Assembly: GCA_964475415.1 (NCBI GenBank)
Contig: CAYYWZ010000001.1
Location: 62,001-126,000 of the forward strand
Length of the DNA stretch: 64,000 nucleotides
Origin: CALCMJ01 sp964475415
Lineage (GTDB): Bacteria; Bacteroidota; Bacteroidia; Chitinophagales; Saprospiraceae
Direction of reading: 5' to 3'
Shown in pieces: positions 8,931-19,085 of this stretch (the first letter of the stretch is position 1; every line of letters begins with the position of its first letter). A program made the translations under genes and the position numbers. The notes beneath the pieces were generated by a model that worked only from the letters and a program-made list of their open reading frames with translations, ran no database searches and was not told where the DNA came from.

Positions 8931-9146
8931 ATTTTCTCATTTCTCATCTTTCTTTTTTTATCGACATATTGATCTCGGAATGACAATTCGCTAAAAACAG
9001 CCATAATGGCATATTGTTTTTAATTTTAGTGTCTTTTTGACATGTGTTTTTGAGATATATTGACTGTTTGGCGACTTTTTTGGCTTGGTACGTAGATTGA
9101 TCTAAGGAAATCGTATTCAATTATTCAAAATTTAAAATAAATAAAC

Positions 9147-9614
9147 ATGCATACCAAATACGCAACATCTAACGGAAGAGCAAAACACAAGGCTCACAGA
9201 AGACCTAACAATTCAATATTTTTCCCTGCTTTTGGGAATATCGTCAATGAGCTAATGAACAGTCCACTAAGTGAGGTACTGAACGAAGAAGAAACAAAGT
9301 ATACGGTTCCAGCAGCTAATATTCAAGATAAGGAAGATGCCTATATCATAGAGTTATCTGTTCCTGGGTACACTAAAAAAGAAATTGATATTACCGTAGA
9401 GAAAAAAGTACTTTCTATAGTAGGTCATAAAGAAGAAGCTGAAGGTATAAATTTCAGAAAAAGAGAATTTAATTACAACAAATTCAAGCGTTCATTTACC
9501 CTTCCAGAAAAAGCGAATATCGAAGCTATAAAGGCAAACTTTAGTAAAGGTATCCTTAGTATTACTATAGCTAAGAAGGAAGAAGAGCCAGTAAGAAAAA
9601 TTTCGATAAAATAA
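9147..9614 (+). CDS. Hsp20/alpha-crystallin small heat shock protein
   Basis: This is an ATP-independent cytoplasmic chaperone that holds unfolding proteins. It has 155 residues, with a variable basic N-terminus of about 45 residues. The alpha-crystallin domain follows (YIIELSVPGYTKKEID, then FKRSFTLPEKANIEAIKANFSKG), ending in the GILSITIAKKEE strand and a short tail. It lies 27 bases upstream of a second Hsp20 gene in the same direction. The two share the domain but differ in their N- and C-termini, so they are old paralogues likely transcribed together. Confidence 0.92.
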   Translation: MHTKYATSNGRAKHKAHRRPNNSIFFPAFGNIVNELMNSPLSEVLNEEETKYTVPAANIQDKEDAYIIELSVPGYTKKEIDITVEKKVLSIVGHKEEAEGINFRKREFNYNKFKRSFTLPEKANIEAIKANFSKGILSITIAKKEEEPVRKISIK

Positions 9615-9641
9615 TTTTAAATAACCATAAATAAAATAATA

Positions 9642-10100
9642 ATGAGAACTAGAATAAATCCAGTATTGCCATCTACTAGTGTAAACAACATGGTAGATAC
9701 TTTTTTCAACAAGAGTATCGCTGATATTATAGGAACAGATTTTACACATAACTCCCCTTCTGTAAATATTATAGAAGAGCATGATGCTTATGTAATAGAA
9801 CTTGCTGCTCCAGGCTATGAGAAAAAAGATTTTGACATAAGTATAGAGAAAGATCAACTGATCATTTCTCATAGTGAGACAAAATCAGAAGAACATACCG
9901 AAAGTGAAGAAAAAGTGGAGCATACACATTATACAAGAAGAGAGTTCAATTATGCAGCATTCAGAAGAAGTTTTCACCTACCGAAAACGATAGATAAAAC
10001 TTCTATAAATGCTACTTATAAAAACGGAATTCTTGCCCTAAAGCTTTCTAAAATAGAAGCTGCTATAGATCCTGGTAAAATAGAAATTGAAATAAAATAA
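9642..10100 (+). CDS. Hsp20/alpha-crystallin small heat shock protein (second of tandem pair)
   Basis: This 152-residue paralogue of the preceding gene has an alpha-crystallin domain from about residue 40 (YVIELAAPGYEKKDFD) to GILALKLSK. Its middle loop is acidic and His-containing (EEHTESEEKVEHTH), unlike the first copy. An intrinsic terminator follows at 10130-10159. Tandem small heat shock genes often form mixed oligomers, which is inference here. Confidence 0.92.
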   Translation: MRTRINPVLPSTSVNNMVDTFFNKSIADIIGTDFTHNSPSVNIIEEHDAYVIELAAPGYEKKDFDISIEKDQLIISHSETKSEEHTESEEKVEHTHYTRREFNYAAFRRSFHLPKTIDKTSINATYKNGILALKLSKIEAAIDPGKIEIEIK

Positions 10101-10129
10101 TTTTTCATCTGTCATCACTATGAATTGTG

Positions 10130-10159
10130 AAGCTGTCAGTATTTCTGACAGCTTTTTTT
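10130..10159 (+). terminator. Rho-independent terminator after the Hsp20 pair
   Basis: A perfect 10-bp stem, AAGCTGTCAG/CTGACAGCTT, with a 5-base loop is followed by a run of T. It closes the Hsp20 operon. Confidence 0.85.
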
Positions 10160-10253
10160 ATTTGCTCTAGATTTTAATATTTAGGAAAAATATATATTAA
10201 GTTATCCAATCTATTTCCTACCTTAATAATTTATAACCAATCTAGAATTCAAG

Positions 10254-12395
10254 ATGATAAACTATACGAAGCAGTTGCTGCTTATTTGCGGCCTTATTCT
10301 TCCCGCATCATTCCTTTTTGGACAAGAAATATGCGATAATGGTATAGATGATGACGGAGATGGATTAGTCGATCTCAACGATGATGAATGTATTTGCGAA
10401 ACTTTCATGCCTAGCTCTCTTATTCCGAACCCTTCTTTTGAGGAAATGAGTTGTTGCCCTATGACCGAGGCCCAGCTTACCTGTGCAGATGATTGGATTC
10501 AAGCTTCAACTCCTACAACGGACTATATGCATACCTGTGGAATCACAGCGCATCCTTTCTTAGGGTTCCAAGCGCCTTTACCTTTTCCTGATGGGGAGGG
10601 CGCCATAGGATTCAGAGATGGTAAACCTGGAGTAGAAAATTTTAAAGAATATACTGGCGCCTGCCTTAATTCTACCATGGAAGTTGGTGTGGATTACAGA
10701 TTAGATTTCTTTGTAGGCTTCCATGATGCGCCAGGTTCCGGCACTCTTAACATGGCCGTTTTTGGTAGTACAGAATGTAATAATCTACCTTTCGGAGGTG
10801 GTGATCAAAATTTTGGTTGCCCTACTAATGGTCCAGGCTGGGTATTACTTGGTGAAATGACTTATTCAGGAACGAATGAATGGGTAAATGCTATATTCGA
10901 ATTTACTGCAGACCAACCATACGAAGCTATAGTACTAGGACCTACCTGCGATGTCAATCCAGATTTCTTACTAGATCCGTATTTCTTTTTCGACAGACTG
11001 GTTATTGCAGAGACTTCAGAATTCGGTATTCCTATTGCAGATATATCTGGCAACATTTGTCAGGATAATCTGACACTTACTAGCTCAGATAAGATGGTAG
11101 GTAATTACCAATGGTATATGGATGGAGTAGCTATTGTAGGGGAAACCAATCAATCCATAACTATATCTAATGGTCCTGATGTAGAAGGAGAATACAATGT
11201 AATCCTTATGACGGATGAAGGTTGCTTTACTGGAGACAGTTACACACTAGTTGTACCAAGTTACTCTAGTATGCAAGAAGCATCAATTTGTGATGGTGAA
11301 ATCATTATTGTTGGAGATCAAGAGATTTCTGAAGCTGGAACTTTCGAAGTGCTACTGCAAGCTGCTGATGGATGTGACTCTCTTGTTACACTGACTGTTT
11401 CTCTAGAAGATGATATTATCTTACCTATAGAAGAAAGCATCTGTACAGGTAGCTCTATAGAAATCAATGGTGTTGTCTATGACACAGCAGGCATCTATGA
11501 GCAAACCTTAACCTCTGATGAAACATGCGATACCTTATTAATGATTACTATTCAAGAAATAGAAGTTTCTACTACTAATCTGAACGCCACACTTTGTGAA
11601 GGAGAAACAATAGAATTCGAAGGGATGATAATTTCTGATCCTGGAGAATATGAAGCTACACTTAGTTCCTCTGCAGATTGTGATAGCATTATAGTCTTAC
11701 TAGTAGAGGGAATAGAAACAAGTACTGGAGTTGTCTCAGAATCTATCTGCGAAGGAAGCACTGTGGAAATAAACGGAGAAATTTTCAATGATAGTGGTTC
11801 ATTTACTCAGTCCTTTGAGGGCTCAAATGGATGCGATAGTATACTGACTATCAATATAAGTTTACTAGACAATAGTTCTGCTACTATACAAGAGATAATA
11901 TGCCCAGGAGATTCTGTAATATATAATGGGATAAGTTATTTTGATGCTGGAACTTTCATGCAATTACTTACCGCAAGCAATGGTTGTGACAGTACACTTA
12001 ACATCATAATAGAAGAAGAATCTAGCTGTAATTTCTGTGAAGATTTTCTTGGACCAGAATTAAGTTTAAATCTTTCAATTCTCAAACTAGAGGAATGGGA
12101 TTATGAAGTATCAGTAGATATGGATGGATTGTCTGCAGAGCCTTTCTTATTAGATAAGTTATCTACTTATAAGTTTATCAGTCTTATGGCTGAAGAAAAA
12201 GCCAGTAGTAATCTACAAGGCACTATGAGTAAATTGACAGCTTATGAAAATATTCAAAAAACAATTTTGACCCTACTAGATAATAAGGCTTTCAATAGAG
12301 ATTCAGATAAAACTTACTTTGAAAAAGATATGATAGAAACGATTGACAACCTAAGAAAAGGAACTAGATATGCTTTTAACTATCGTATTAAGTAA
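10254..12395 (+). CDS. large secreted repeat protein
   Basis: This 713-residue protein starts with a signal peptide (through LFGQ, about residue 23). A short acidic calcium-loop-like stretch, DNGIDDDGDGLVDLNDD, follows. Next comes a region of about 200 residues rich in Cys, Gly and aromatic residues that looks like a carbohydrate-binding or lectin-like beta domain, an Ig-like stretch, and then five 51-residue repeats (about residues 342-590). Each repeat starts with an (S/T)xC(E/D/T)G-like motif and ends in a CDS/CDT motif. The C-terminal 120 residues are non-repeated and I see no clear type IX sorting domain. Such cysteine-pair repeats are common in secreted Saprospiraceae proteins. Function unknown, probably surface or matrix. 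Confidence 0.8.
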   Translation: MINYTKQLLLICGLILPASFLFGQEICDNGIDDDGDGLVDLNDDECICETFMPSSLIPNPSFEEMSCCPMTEAQLTCADDWIQASTPTTDYMHTCGITAHPFLGFQAPLPFPDGEGAIGFRDGKPGVENFKEYTGACLNSTMEVGVDYRLDFFVGFHDAPGSGTLNMAVFGSTECNNLPFGGGDQNFGCPTNGPGWVLLGEMTYSGTNEWVNAIFEFTADQPYEAIVLGPTCDVNPDFLLDPYFFFDRLVIAETSEFGIPIADISGNICQDNLTLTSSDKMVGNYQWYMDGVAIVGETNQSITISNGPDVEGEYNVILMTDEGCFTGDSYTLVVPSYSSMQEASICDGEIIIVGDQEISEAGTFEVLLQAADGCDSLVTLTVSLEDDIILPIEESICTGSSIEINGVVYDTAGIYEQTLTSDETCDTLLMITIQEIEVSTTNLNATLCEGETIEFEGMIISDPGEYEATLSSSADCDSIIVLLVEGIETSTGVVSESICEGSTVEINGEIFNDSGSFTQSFEGSNGCDSILTINISLLDNSSATIQEIICPGDSVIYNGISYFDAGTFMQLLTASNGCDSTLNIIIEEESSCNFCEDFLGPELSLNLSILKLEEWDYEVSVDMDGLSAEPFLLDKLSTYKFISLMAEEKASSNLQGTMSKLTAYENIQKTILTLLDNKAFNRDSDKTYFEKDMIETIDNLRKGTRYAFNYRIK
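11276..12030 (+). repeat. five in-gene repeats with exact 153-bp period
   Basis: The first Cys codon of each repeat lies at 11289, 11442, 11595, 11748 and 11901, an exact spacing of 153 bases. The DNA sequences have diverged but the length has not. Each unit encodes a 51-residue module with one N-terminal and one C-terminal Cys. Confidence 0.85.
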
Positions 12396-12456
12396 AATAA
12401 AATTGAAGGTATCTTGGTAACTTCTCTCTTAGAAAATGAGTTTTTAAAATAGTAAT

Positions 12457-13742
12457 ATGAAAATAACATCTTTAGTAATTCTACTTTTTTCTATGTTCAT
12501 GATTGATGCGCAATCTCTACCTATAAACTTCGAAAACGATATAGAGACAGCGGACTTTATAGATTTTGATGGAGGTACCGCTACGGTATTAGACAATCCT
12601 GATGCAAGTGGTCTCAATACGAGTAATACTGTTGCACAGATCGTAAGAGATGGTGGTACCATATGGTCAGGAAGTAAAATAATCTTAGCAGAGAATCTTG
12701 ATTTCACAAGTATGAATTCTATTTCTATGAAAGTATATACTAGTGCTCCCATAGGAACTACGGTAAAGTTCAAGCTGGAAGGTACGGGTAGTACAGAAAG
12801 AGATGTACAGACAACAGTATCGAATGAGTGGGAAGAACTGACCTGGGATTTTACTGGAGCGCCTACTGATTTTAATGAGGTCGTTTTTATGTTTGATTTT
12901 GGTAATGTCGGAGATGGCAGTATCAATTCGACTTTCTATTTTGATGATATAGTAAGAATGTCAAATGGAACACAAATAGACCTACCAGTAGATTTTGAAG
13001 ACATGACAGTGAACTATACGATGTCAGACTTTGGAGGTAATATATCATCATTGACTACTGATCCAGAAGATATTAACAACCATTTATACAGGTTATAAAA
13101 CCTCTAGGCGCTGCTACTTGGGCAGGAACGACAATAGGAACTCCAGCAGGTTTTGCTACAGATGTTCCCCTATCCCTAACTGATTCTAAAATGACCGTTC
13201 GTGTATGGTCTCCAGCGGCAGGAACACCTATAAGATTAAAACTAGAGGACGATAAAGATCCAACCCATACGGTAGAAACAGAAACTAATACAACCGTTTC
13301 TAATGCTTGGGAAATAATGGAATTTGATTTTGTAAATCAAGCTCCTGGAACAGAATCACTAGCTATAGGGCTATCCATGGGATGGACCTATAACATGGCT
13401 TCTATATTTTTTAACTTCGCTACCGATGGAGATACAGCAGGAGAAACTATGTATTATTTTGATGATGTAAGCTTCGGAGAATTTACCTCTACCAACTCTA
13501 ATATAGATCTCAGCTCTATAGAAGTTTTTCCTAACCCAGCGAGTGATTTCTTACACGTATCTTCTGAGAAAGAAAATATCTTATCTGTAAAAATATATGA
13601 CTTAGGAGGACAACTATTGTTGAAAACACTGAAGGATAATAACTCGTACAATATAGATGTACAATCTATCCCTAGCGGAATTTACACGCTCCATATTCTT
13701 ACCAACTTTGGTGCTAAGAATATGAAGCTCATAAAAATATAA
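12457..13742 (+). pseudogene. secreted two-domain carbohydrate-binding-like protein with T9SS domain, frameshifted
   Basis: Two frames together encode one protein. The first (12457-13098) has a signal peptide and one beta-sandwich domain (about residues 20-175: IWSGSKI, SISMKVYTSAPIGTTVKFKL, FYFDDI). It then starts a second copy of the same domain and stops. The other frame carries the rest of that copy (IKPLGAATWAGTTI, MTVRVWSPAAGTPIRLKL, YYFDDVSF) and a type IX sorting domain (VFPNPASDFLHV to MKLIKI). Aligning the two domains puts a single missing base in the T run at 13083-13085. The domain resembles those attached to Bacteroidota glycoside hydrolases. Either a real frameshift or a base-calling error is possible. 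Confidence 0.75.
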
Positions 13743-13763
13743 GGAATTACTTAACCGAATAAA

Positions 13764-14114
13764 CTAGGCTTGTTGTCTAGCTTTCTTAGCGTCAATAAAG
13801 CTTTTTATAAAAAAGATTAGCGCTATAATACTTGTCAGCAACATCAGACCAACTCTAATCATACCGATTGTGTCGCCATCTCCAAGAGCACCCGTAAAAG
13901 GCTTAATAAGTCCTGGTATAATAAGCAGAGTTAGTAACACTGCGATATGAGCAATTACTTTATTTTCATTCTTAACACCCTTGTTCAATCCTAGAAGAAG
14001 GACACCAAAAAATACAGGTATCAATGCCGTAGGTGCACTGGTTTCAAAATATCCCCATGCTCCCATTGCGACAAGGACAATCGCGTTAATCAGACTCATT
14101 GAATGTGCTTTCAT
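13764..14114 (-). CDS. small four-helix membrane protein
   Basis: This 116-residue protein has four hydrophobic segments (about residues 7-22, 28-43, 54-68 and 85-103) and a basic C-terminal tail KSFIDAKKARQQA. It lacks recognisable catalytic motifs. Similar uncharacterised membrane proteins occur in marine Bacteroidota, and I cannot name a family. It lies 29 bases downstream of the PBP1A gene on the same strand and may be co-transcribed with it. Confidence 0.7.
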   Translation of the reverse strand: MKAHSMSLINAIVLVAMGAWGYFETSAPTALIPVFFGVLLLGLNKGVKNENKVIAHIAVLLTLLIIPGLIKPFTGALGDGDTIGMIRVGLMLLTSIIALIFFIKSFIDAKKARQQA

Positions 14115-14143
14115 AGTAATTTTATTAGTGGTTAATAGTATTG

Positions 14144-16792
14144 TTATTCTTGTCCGTTTTCTCCCTCCTCTTCCATCTCTTCCTCACCTTCTTCTCCTTC
14201 CTCGAATTCATCTTCGAATTCTTCATCCTCAAATTCCTCTTCGTCAAACTCATCTTCTTTCATCTTAGCTTCCATCAATTGATTTTGCTCATCCTCAGGT
14301 CTTACTTGCTTATATCGTTCACAATCTATAATGTCAAAAAACGATGGTGGGGGATAGTCAAATCGTTTTTCATAATTATAATCACATTCCGGATCACTCT
14401 CTAGCTTTCTGACAAATTTTTCAAAAATAGGTTTGGCCATAACAAATCCTTGTCCATCATTCAAGGTAAGGAATCTTATCCAACGATCTTCTCCACCTAC
14501 CCATGTACCAACGATAAGATCTGGGGTAACCCCCATAAACCATCCATCTGCATAATCATTAGTAGTTCCGGTTTTTCCTCCTACCTCACTTTTTAATTTC
14601 ATCCCATAACTTCCTCCTACATTATTTCTAAGCATGTCTAAGATCACGTGATTATATACAGGATTTATTGCCTGCCTTTTTTCTGGGATACCTTGGTAAA
14701 TCACCTTGCCATACTTATCTTCTATCTTAGATATAAATATAGGTTCTGTAAAGGTCCCATTATTAGCAAAGGTTGTATAAGCTCCTGCCATCTCGTGTAA
14801 AGTAAGATCTAAGGCTCCAAGACATATCGCTGGAACATTAGGAACTATAGATGTACCTCCCGGCATTTTTTTATTTTTATCGATACCTACATTGGTCAGT
14901 AACTCTCTTACCACTTCTACATTACCCATCTCTTTTATAAGCCTTACGGTAATAGAATTTTTAGAATATAATAATCCTTGGTATAGGTTATACATATTCC
15001 CAGTAAACTCTTCATTGGCATTAGAAGGGGACCATTGTTCGTCTACATAAAAGTTAGCATCTCCAGGAGCTATACTATATTGTATATCTTCGAATTCTTG
15101 ACATGGACTGATACCCTGAAGTGCGATCGCAGTTGTATATACAAACGGCTTTATCGTAGATCCTACCTGTCTTCTAGAATTGACATGATCATACTTAAAG
15201 TAATTAAAATCTGTTCCTCCTACCCATGCTTTTATATGTCCAGTAGTTGGTTGGACCGCAAGAACTCCTGCTTGCAATATCTGATTATGATATCTTACAG
15301 AATCCCTAGGACTCATCTCTACTTCTTTCTCTCCTAGATCATTGTAATCAAAAATCTTCATCGGAATTTTCTTCTTGAATACTTCCTTATACTCCTTTAC
15401 TAATTTGTCAAAATTTTCAACTAATTCCGGCCATTCTTTTGCGCCTAATATTTTCTTATAGGTGCCAGAATCAGCATCAGACCATCCTGAATTCTTAGCT
15501 GTACGAGCTAGTGATTTTCTTCCTTTGTCGACCTGGATTAGAGCCTTTATAACATTTTCACTTAGGGATACATCTCCATATTTTCCCGTAATTGCAGACT
15601 TTAGAGATCCTAGGTACTTGTTATGTAAATTAAGATATCTCTCTGATTCTTTCATTTTACGTTCTAGTACATCAGCCCTAATGATAAGCTGAAGACTATC
15701 TGCGTCGTAGGTCCAAGGATTCATTCCTTTCCACACCTTCCAGTATCGATCTTGATTCCACTTCATATGCTCCCTTACAGCCTGCTCAGCATGCTTTTGA
15801 TAGGCTAGGTCTATAGTGGTATATACCTTCAGTCCATCTGTATATATATTATAAGCAGAACCGTCGGGTTTCCTAAGCTCCTCCTTATCCAGTATTCTAC
15901 GCAGCCACTTAGTGAGTTCAGATCTGAAGTGTGGAGCAGGTCCTTCGCTATGAACTGATCTATTGAAATTGCTCATGTCCAAGTCTTTTACAACAAGACT
16001 ATCGTAAGCTGTATCGTCTAGCACTTCATACTTAAGCATCTGCTGAAGTACTGTATTTCTTCTTGCTTTTGATTTTTCTGGAAATCGCTTGGGGTTATAG
16101 AGACTAGGATTTTTAAGCATCCCGATAAGTACCGCAATTTCTTGGTCCTCTAGCTGATCTTGGGTTTTCCCAAAGTAAGTTTGCGCTGCAGCTTGTATAC
16201 CATGAGCCCCATTGATAAACTCAAACTTGTTGAGATACATTACCAAAATTTCTTCCTTGGTATAACTTCGTTCTAGCTTGATGGCCGTTATCCATTCTTT
16301 AAGTTTAACATTGACAAGCTTAAATAATCTAGACAGCTTACTTCCTGTCATACTAGGTCTTCGATAGAGCAGCTTAGATAATTGTTGCGTAATCGTACTA
16401 CCACCACCAGAATCTTCATCACTTAATAGCAGCGTCTTTATGGCTACTCTAAATAATGCTCTTACATCTATTCCAGGATGATCATAGAATCTACTATCCT
16501 CGGTAGATAATAAGGCTTGTTCTATTCTTGGAGATAACTGATCATAGCTGATCTGCTCTCTATTTTCGATATAGTATTTTCCGAAGGGTGCTTCTTTGCA
16601 ATCATAGACTATAGTTGCTAGATCATATTCTGGATTTTCTAAATCCTCAAAAGTAGGCAGGTCTCCATTTGACAGATTATAGAACTTTAATACTACCGCC
16701 AATATACCTATAAGGACAATAGCCCAAGATGACCACGCCAGCCATCGTAACCAGTTCCTTTTTTTATGTTCTGTCGTAGAATTTTCTTCCAT
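14144..16792 (-). CDS. PBP1A-family bifunctional penicillin-binding protein
   Basis: This 882-residue class A PBP polymerises and cross-links peptidoglycan. A membrane anchor lies at about residues 15-35. The GT51 glycosyltransferase domain follows (TEDSRFYDHPGID with the catalytic Glu, then GGGSTITQQLSKLLYRR). The transpeptidase has the SxxK serine in QVGSTIKPF, SKNSITVRL (SxN), and the KTGTTNDYADGWF box. The C-terminal tail of about 40 residues is almost entirely Glu/Asp, an unusual acidic extension. A -7 box, TACATTTG (16818-16825, minus), lies 25 bases upstream of the ATG. The divergent neighbour is a TMTC-like gene. Confidence 0.92.
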   Translation of the reverse strand: MEENSTTEHKKRNWLRWLAWSSWAIVLIGILAVVLKFYNLSNGDLPTFEDLENPEYDLATIVYDCKEAPFGKYYIENREQISYDQLSPRIEQALLSTEDSRFYDHPGIDVRALFRVAIKTLLLSDEDSGGGSTITQQLSKLLYRRPSMTGSKLSRLFKLVNVKLKEWITAIKLERSYTKEEILVMYLNKFEFINGAHGIQAAAQTYFGKTQDQLEDQEIAVLIGMLKNPSLYNPKRFPEKSKARRNTVLQQMLKYEVLDDTAYDSLVVKDLDMSNFNRSVHSEGPAPHFRSELTKWLRRILDKEELRKPDGSAYNIYTDGLKVYTTIDLAYQKHAEQAVREHMKWNQDRYWKVWKGMNPWTYDADSLQLIIRADVLERKMKESERYLNLHNKYLGSLKSAITGKYGDVSLSENVIKALIQVDKGRKSLARTAKNSGWSDADSGTYKKILGAKEWPELVENFDKLVKEYKEVFKKKIPMKIFDYNDLGEKEVEMSPRDSVRYHNQILQAGVLAVQPTTGHIKAWVGGTDFNYFKYDHVNSRRQVGSTIKPFVYTTAIALQGISPCQEFEDIQYSIAPGDANFYVDEQWSPSNANEEFTGNMYNLYQGLLYSKNSITVRLIKEMGNVEVVRELLTNVGIDKNKKMPGGTSIVPNVPAICLGALDLTLHEMAGAYTTFANNGTFTEPIFISKIEDKYGKVIYQGIPEKRQAINPVYNHVILDMLRNNVGGSYGMKLKSEVGGKTGTTNDYADGWFMGVTPDLIVGTWVGGEDRWIRFLTLNDGQGFVMAKPIFEKFVRKLESDPECDYNYEKRFDYPPPSFFDIIDCERYKQVRPEDEQNQLMEAKMKEDEFDEEEFEDEEFEDEFEEGEEGEEEMEEEGENGQE

Positions 16793-16817
16793 TCCCTATT
16801 AGCATTTAGAGGCTCTG

Positions 16818-16825
16818 CAAATGTA
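16818..16825 (-). promoter_or_regulatory. -7 box TACATTTG for the PBP1A gene
   Basis: This is an exact TAnnTTTG match 25 bases before the PBP1A ATG. A TTGG about 23 bases further upstream could act as the -33 element. Confidence 0.5.
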
Positions 16826-17018
16826 AGGCAAAAATAATGCATATGATACCAATTGATCTTATAATTAAAAATTGCAAATCACTTCCACCAGAGACTACTT
16901 TTCGATACAAATTAGACTTTTTACTTGCTTTTTTTTGTAAAATATGTTCTTACAATAATAATCTAAGACAATAATTATCAATTATATACATATAATATAT
17001 ATATTTAATATAATTGCT

Positions 17019-17026
17019 TAGATTTG
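17019..17026 (+). promoter_or_regulatory. -7 box TAGATTTG for the TMTC-like gene
   Basis: This is an exact TAnnTTTG match ending 10 bases before the ATG at 17037. The region upstream is almost pure A/T and no clear -33 box was seen. It predicts a very short leader. Confidence 0.5.
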
Positions 17027-17036
17027 TACAATAAGG

Positions 17037-18989
17037 ATGAATAAGAAAACTACAAAATCGTTTCTGGAAACAGAAAAAGTATGGTATATGCGTCGTCATA
17101 GCCATATGATAGCTATTGTATTGTTTTCATTTCTATTGTACGCTAATACCTTAGGTCACGATTATGTACAAGATGATGCGATCGTTATCTATAACAATCA
17201 GTTCACAACTCAGGGTATAGCAGGCATCCCTGGTATTCTACAGAAAGATACATTTTTCGGGTTTTTCAAGGAAGAGGGCAAGTCTAAGTTAGTATCAGGT
17301 GGCAGATATAGACCCCTCAGTTTGGTAATGTTTGCTATAGGTTGGGAGCTCTTTGGTCATTTTCCTTTTATAGGTCATCTTGTTAATATTTCACTCTATT
17401 GCCTTACAGGTGTAGTGATCTATTTATTATTCATTAATCTAGTCCGACAAAAAGAAATAAGTGTTTCTCCAGGTATTTTTGCTCTTATAATTAGTTTACT
17501 ATATCTAGCTCATCCTCTACATACAGAAGTCATCGCGAATATCAAGGGTAGAGATGAGATACTTTCTATGCTAGGATCTATTTCCGCTCTCTATTTTCTT
17601 ATACGATATACAGATACCAACAAGAAAAAATTTCTGTTGCTCTCTACATTTTTATTTTTTATAGGACTTATGTCAAAAGAGAATGCTATTTCCTTTCTAG
17701 CTGTCTTTCCATTGACCTTGTATTTCTTTAATTACAAGAATTTTCTTCTGTCCTTAAAACTTAGTCTACCCTATCTGGGGGTCGCACTAGTTTTCTTAGC
17801 GATAAGAACCTCGGTCTTAGGATTAGATTTCGGTAGTGCTCCCAGAGAGCTGATGAATAATCCTTTTATCAAAATAGAAAATGGCTTCTATGTTGATTTT
17901 TCTTTCTCTGAAAAAGTAGGCACTATATTATATACACTGGGTAAATATATCACATTACTTATTTTTCCTCATCCACTGACCTACGATTACTACCCCAGAC
18001 ATATAGAAATTACAGATCTAAGTAGCTGGAAAGCTATAGGCAGTTTTCTACTCTACGTTATGGCTTCTATATACGCTATAGCTACTTTCAAATCAAAAAA
18101 TATAATCGGATTTAGCATTCTATATTTTCTCGCAACAGTAAGTATCATTTCTAATATTGTATTTCCGATAGGCACCAATATGAGTGAACGATTTATGTAT
18201 ATGCCTTCCTTGGCTTATAGTCTAGTTATTGCTCTTGGGGTTATCTATTTATCGAAGAAAAGCAAAGGTCTAGGTATAGTAGTTTTTGCATTATTGATAC
18301 TAGGATATAGTTATAAGACAGTGGTAAGGAACGGAGATTGGAAAAATGATTATACCTTATTTACTACTGATGTAAAAACTTCTTACCGCAGTGCTAAAGC
18401 GCTGAATGCCGCAGGAGGTGCTATACAAACCAAGGTAGCAGACATGCCTGATAGTAAAGAAAAAAATGATCTTATCGAAAAAGGGATTGGCTATCTAGAG
18501 CAGGCTACAAAAATTCATCCTAATTATATCAATGCCTATTTGCTACAAGGGAACTCTTACTACTATGCTAAAAATTATGATCAAGCGATAAAAGCATATG
18601 AGAGAGCACTGCAGATAAATCCAAATTATAGCGATGCGCAAAACAATCTTTTAGTTTCGCTGAGAGATAATGCGAGAAGGTATGGAGAGCAGATGAACGA
18701 TCTCGGGAAAGCAAAATCCTTATTGCTCAGAGCCCACCAATTAAGTCCTAATGATCCCGAAACTCTCAGACTACTGGGCGTAACTTATGGAGTAGCTGGC
18801 AATCATAAGAATGCTATCATCTATTTCGAAAAATTAATACAGATACAACCTAACAATGCTTATGCACTTGCAGGATTATCTACAGCTTACAGAGGAGTAG
18901 GAAATATGGAAGCAAGTCAATCCGCTTTTAATAGAGCTTATAAAATAAACCCAGAAACTGTAAAACATATAAACCCCAACGATAAATGA
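17037..18989 (+). CDS. TMTC-like GT-C membrane protein with TPR domain
   Basis: This 650-residue protein has about 10-11 membrane helices in the first 440 residues, followed by tetratricopeptide repeats (about residues 475-650, e.g. NYINAYLLQGNSYYYAKNYD). The first extracytoplasmic loop has the acidic pair in HDYVQDDAIV, and a later loop has HPLHTEVIANIKGRDE. Both resemble TMTC-type and other GT-C glycosyltransferases that use lipid-linked sugars. The acceptor is unknown, and protein O-glycosylation (known in Bacteroidota) is one possibility. A paralogue of the same design is at 32620-34458. Confidence 0.78.
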   Translation: MNKKTTKSFLETEKVWYMRRHSHMIAIVLFSFLLYANTLGHDYVQDDAIVIYNNQFTTQGIAGIPGILQKDTFFGFFKEEGKSKLVSGGRYRPLSLVMFAIGWELFGHFPFIGHLVNISLYCLTGVVIYLLFINLVRQKEISVSPGIFALIISLLYLAHPLHTEVIANIKGRDEILSMLGSISALYFLIRYTDTNKKKFLLLSTFLFFIGLMSKENAISFLAVFPLTLYFFNYKNFLLSLKLSLPYLGVALVFLAIRTSVLGLDFGSAPRELMNNPFIKIENGFYVDFSFSEKVGTILYTLGKYITLLIFPHPLTYDYYPRHIEITDLSSWKAIGSFLLYVMASIYAIATFKSKNIIGFSILYFLATVSIISNIVFPIGTNMSERFMYMPSLAYSLVIALGVIYLSKKSKGLGIVVFALLILGYSYKTVVRNGDWKNDYTLFTTDVKTSYRSAKALNAAGGAIQTKVADMPDSKEKNDLIEKGIGYLEQATKIHPNYINAYLLQGNSYYYAKNYDQAIKAYERALQINPNYSDAQNNLLVSLRDNARRYGEQMNDLGKAKSLLLRAHQLSPNDPETLRLLGVTYGVAGNHKNAIIYFEKLIQIQPNNAYALAGLSTAYRGVGNMEASQSAFNRAYKINPETVKHINPNDK

Positions 18990-19085
18990 AAAAGTTAAAA
19001 TCATGATAAGAGCACAAATAGTATGGACTTATCAAAATATATTATCTAATTTATATGCTAGTAATAGTGTAGGAAAAAATATACA

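Noticed and set aside
13981..14404. Plus-strand leucine/serine-rich ORFs opposite the PBP1A tail
   Set aside because: Artefacts of the GAA/GAG-rich acidic tail read on the other strand.
15035..15337. Plus-strand ORF opposite the PBP1A gene
   Set aside because: Antisense shadow of a well-conserved coding region.
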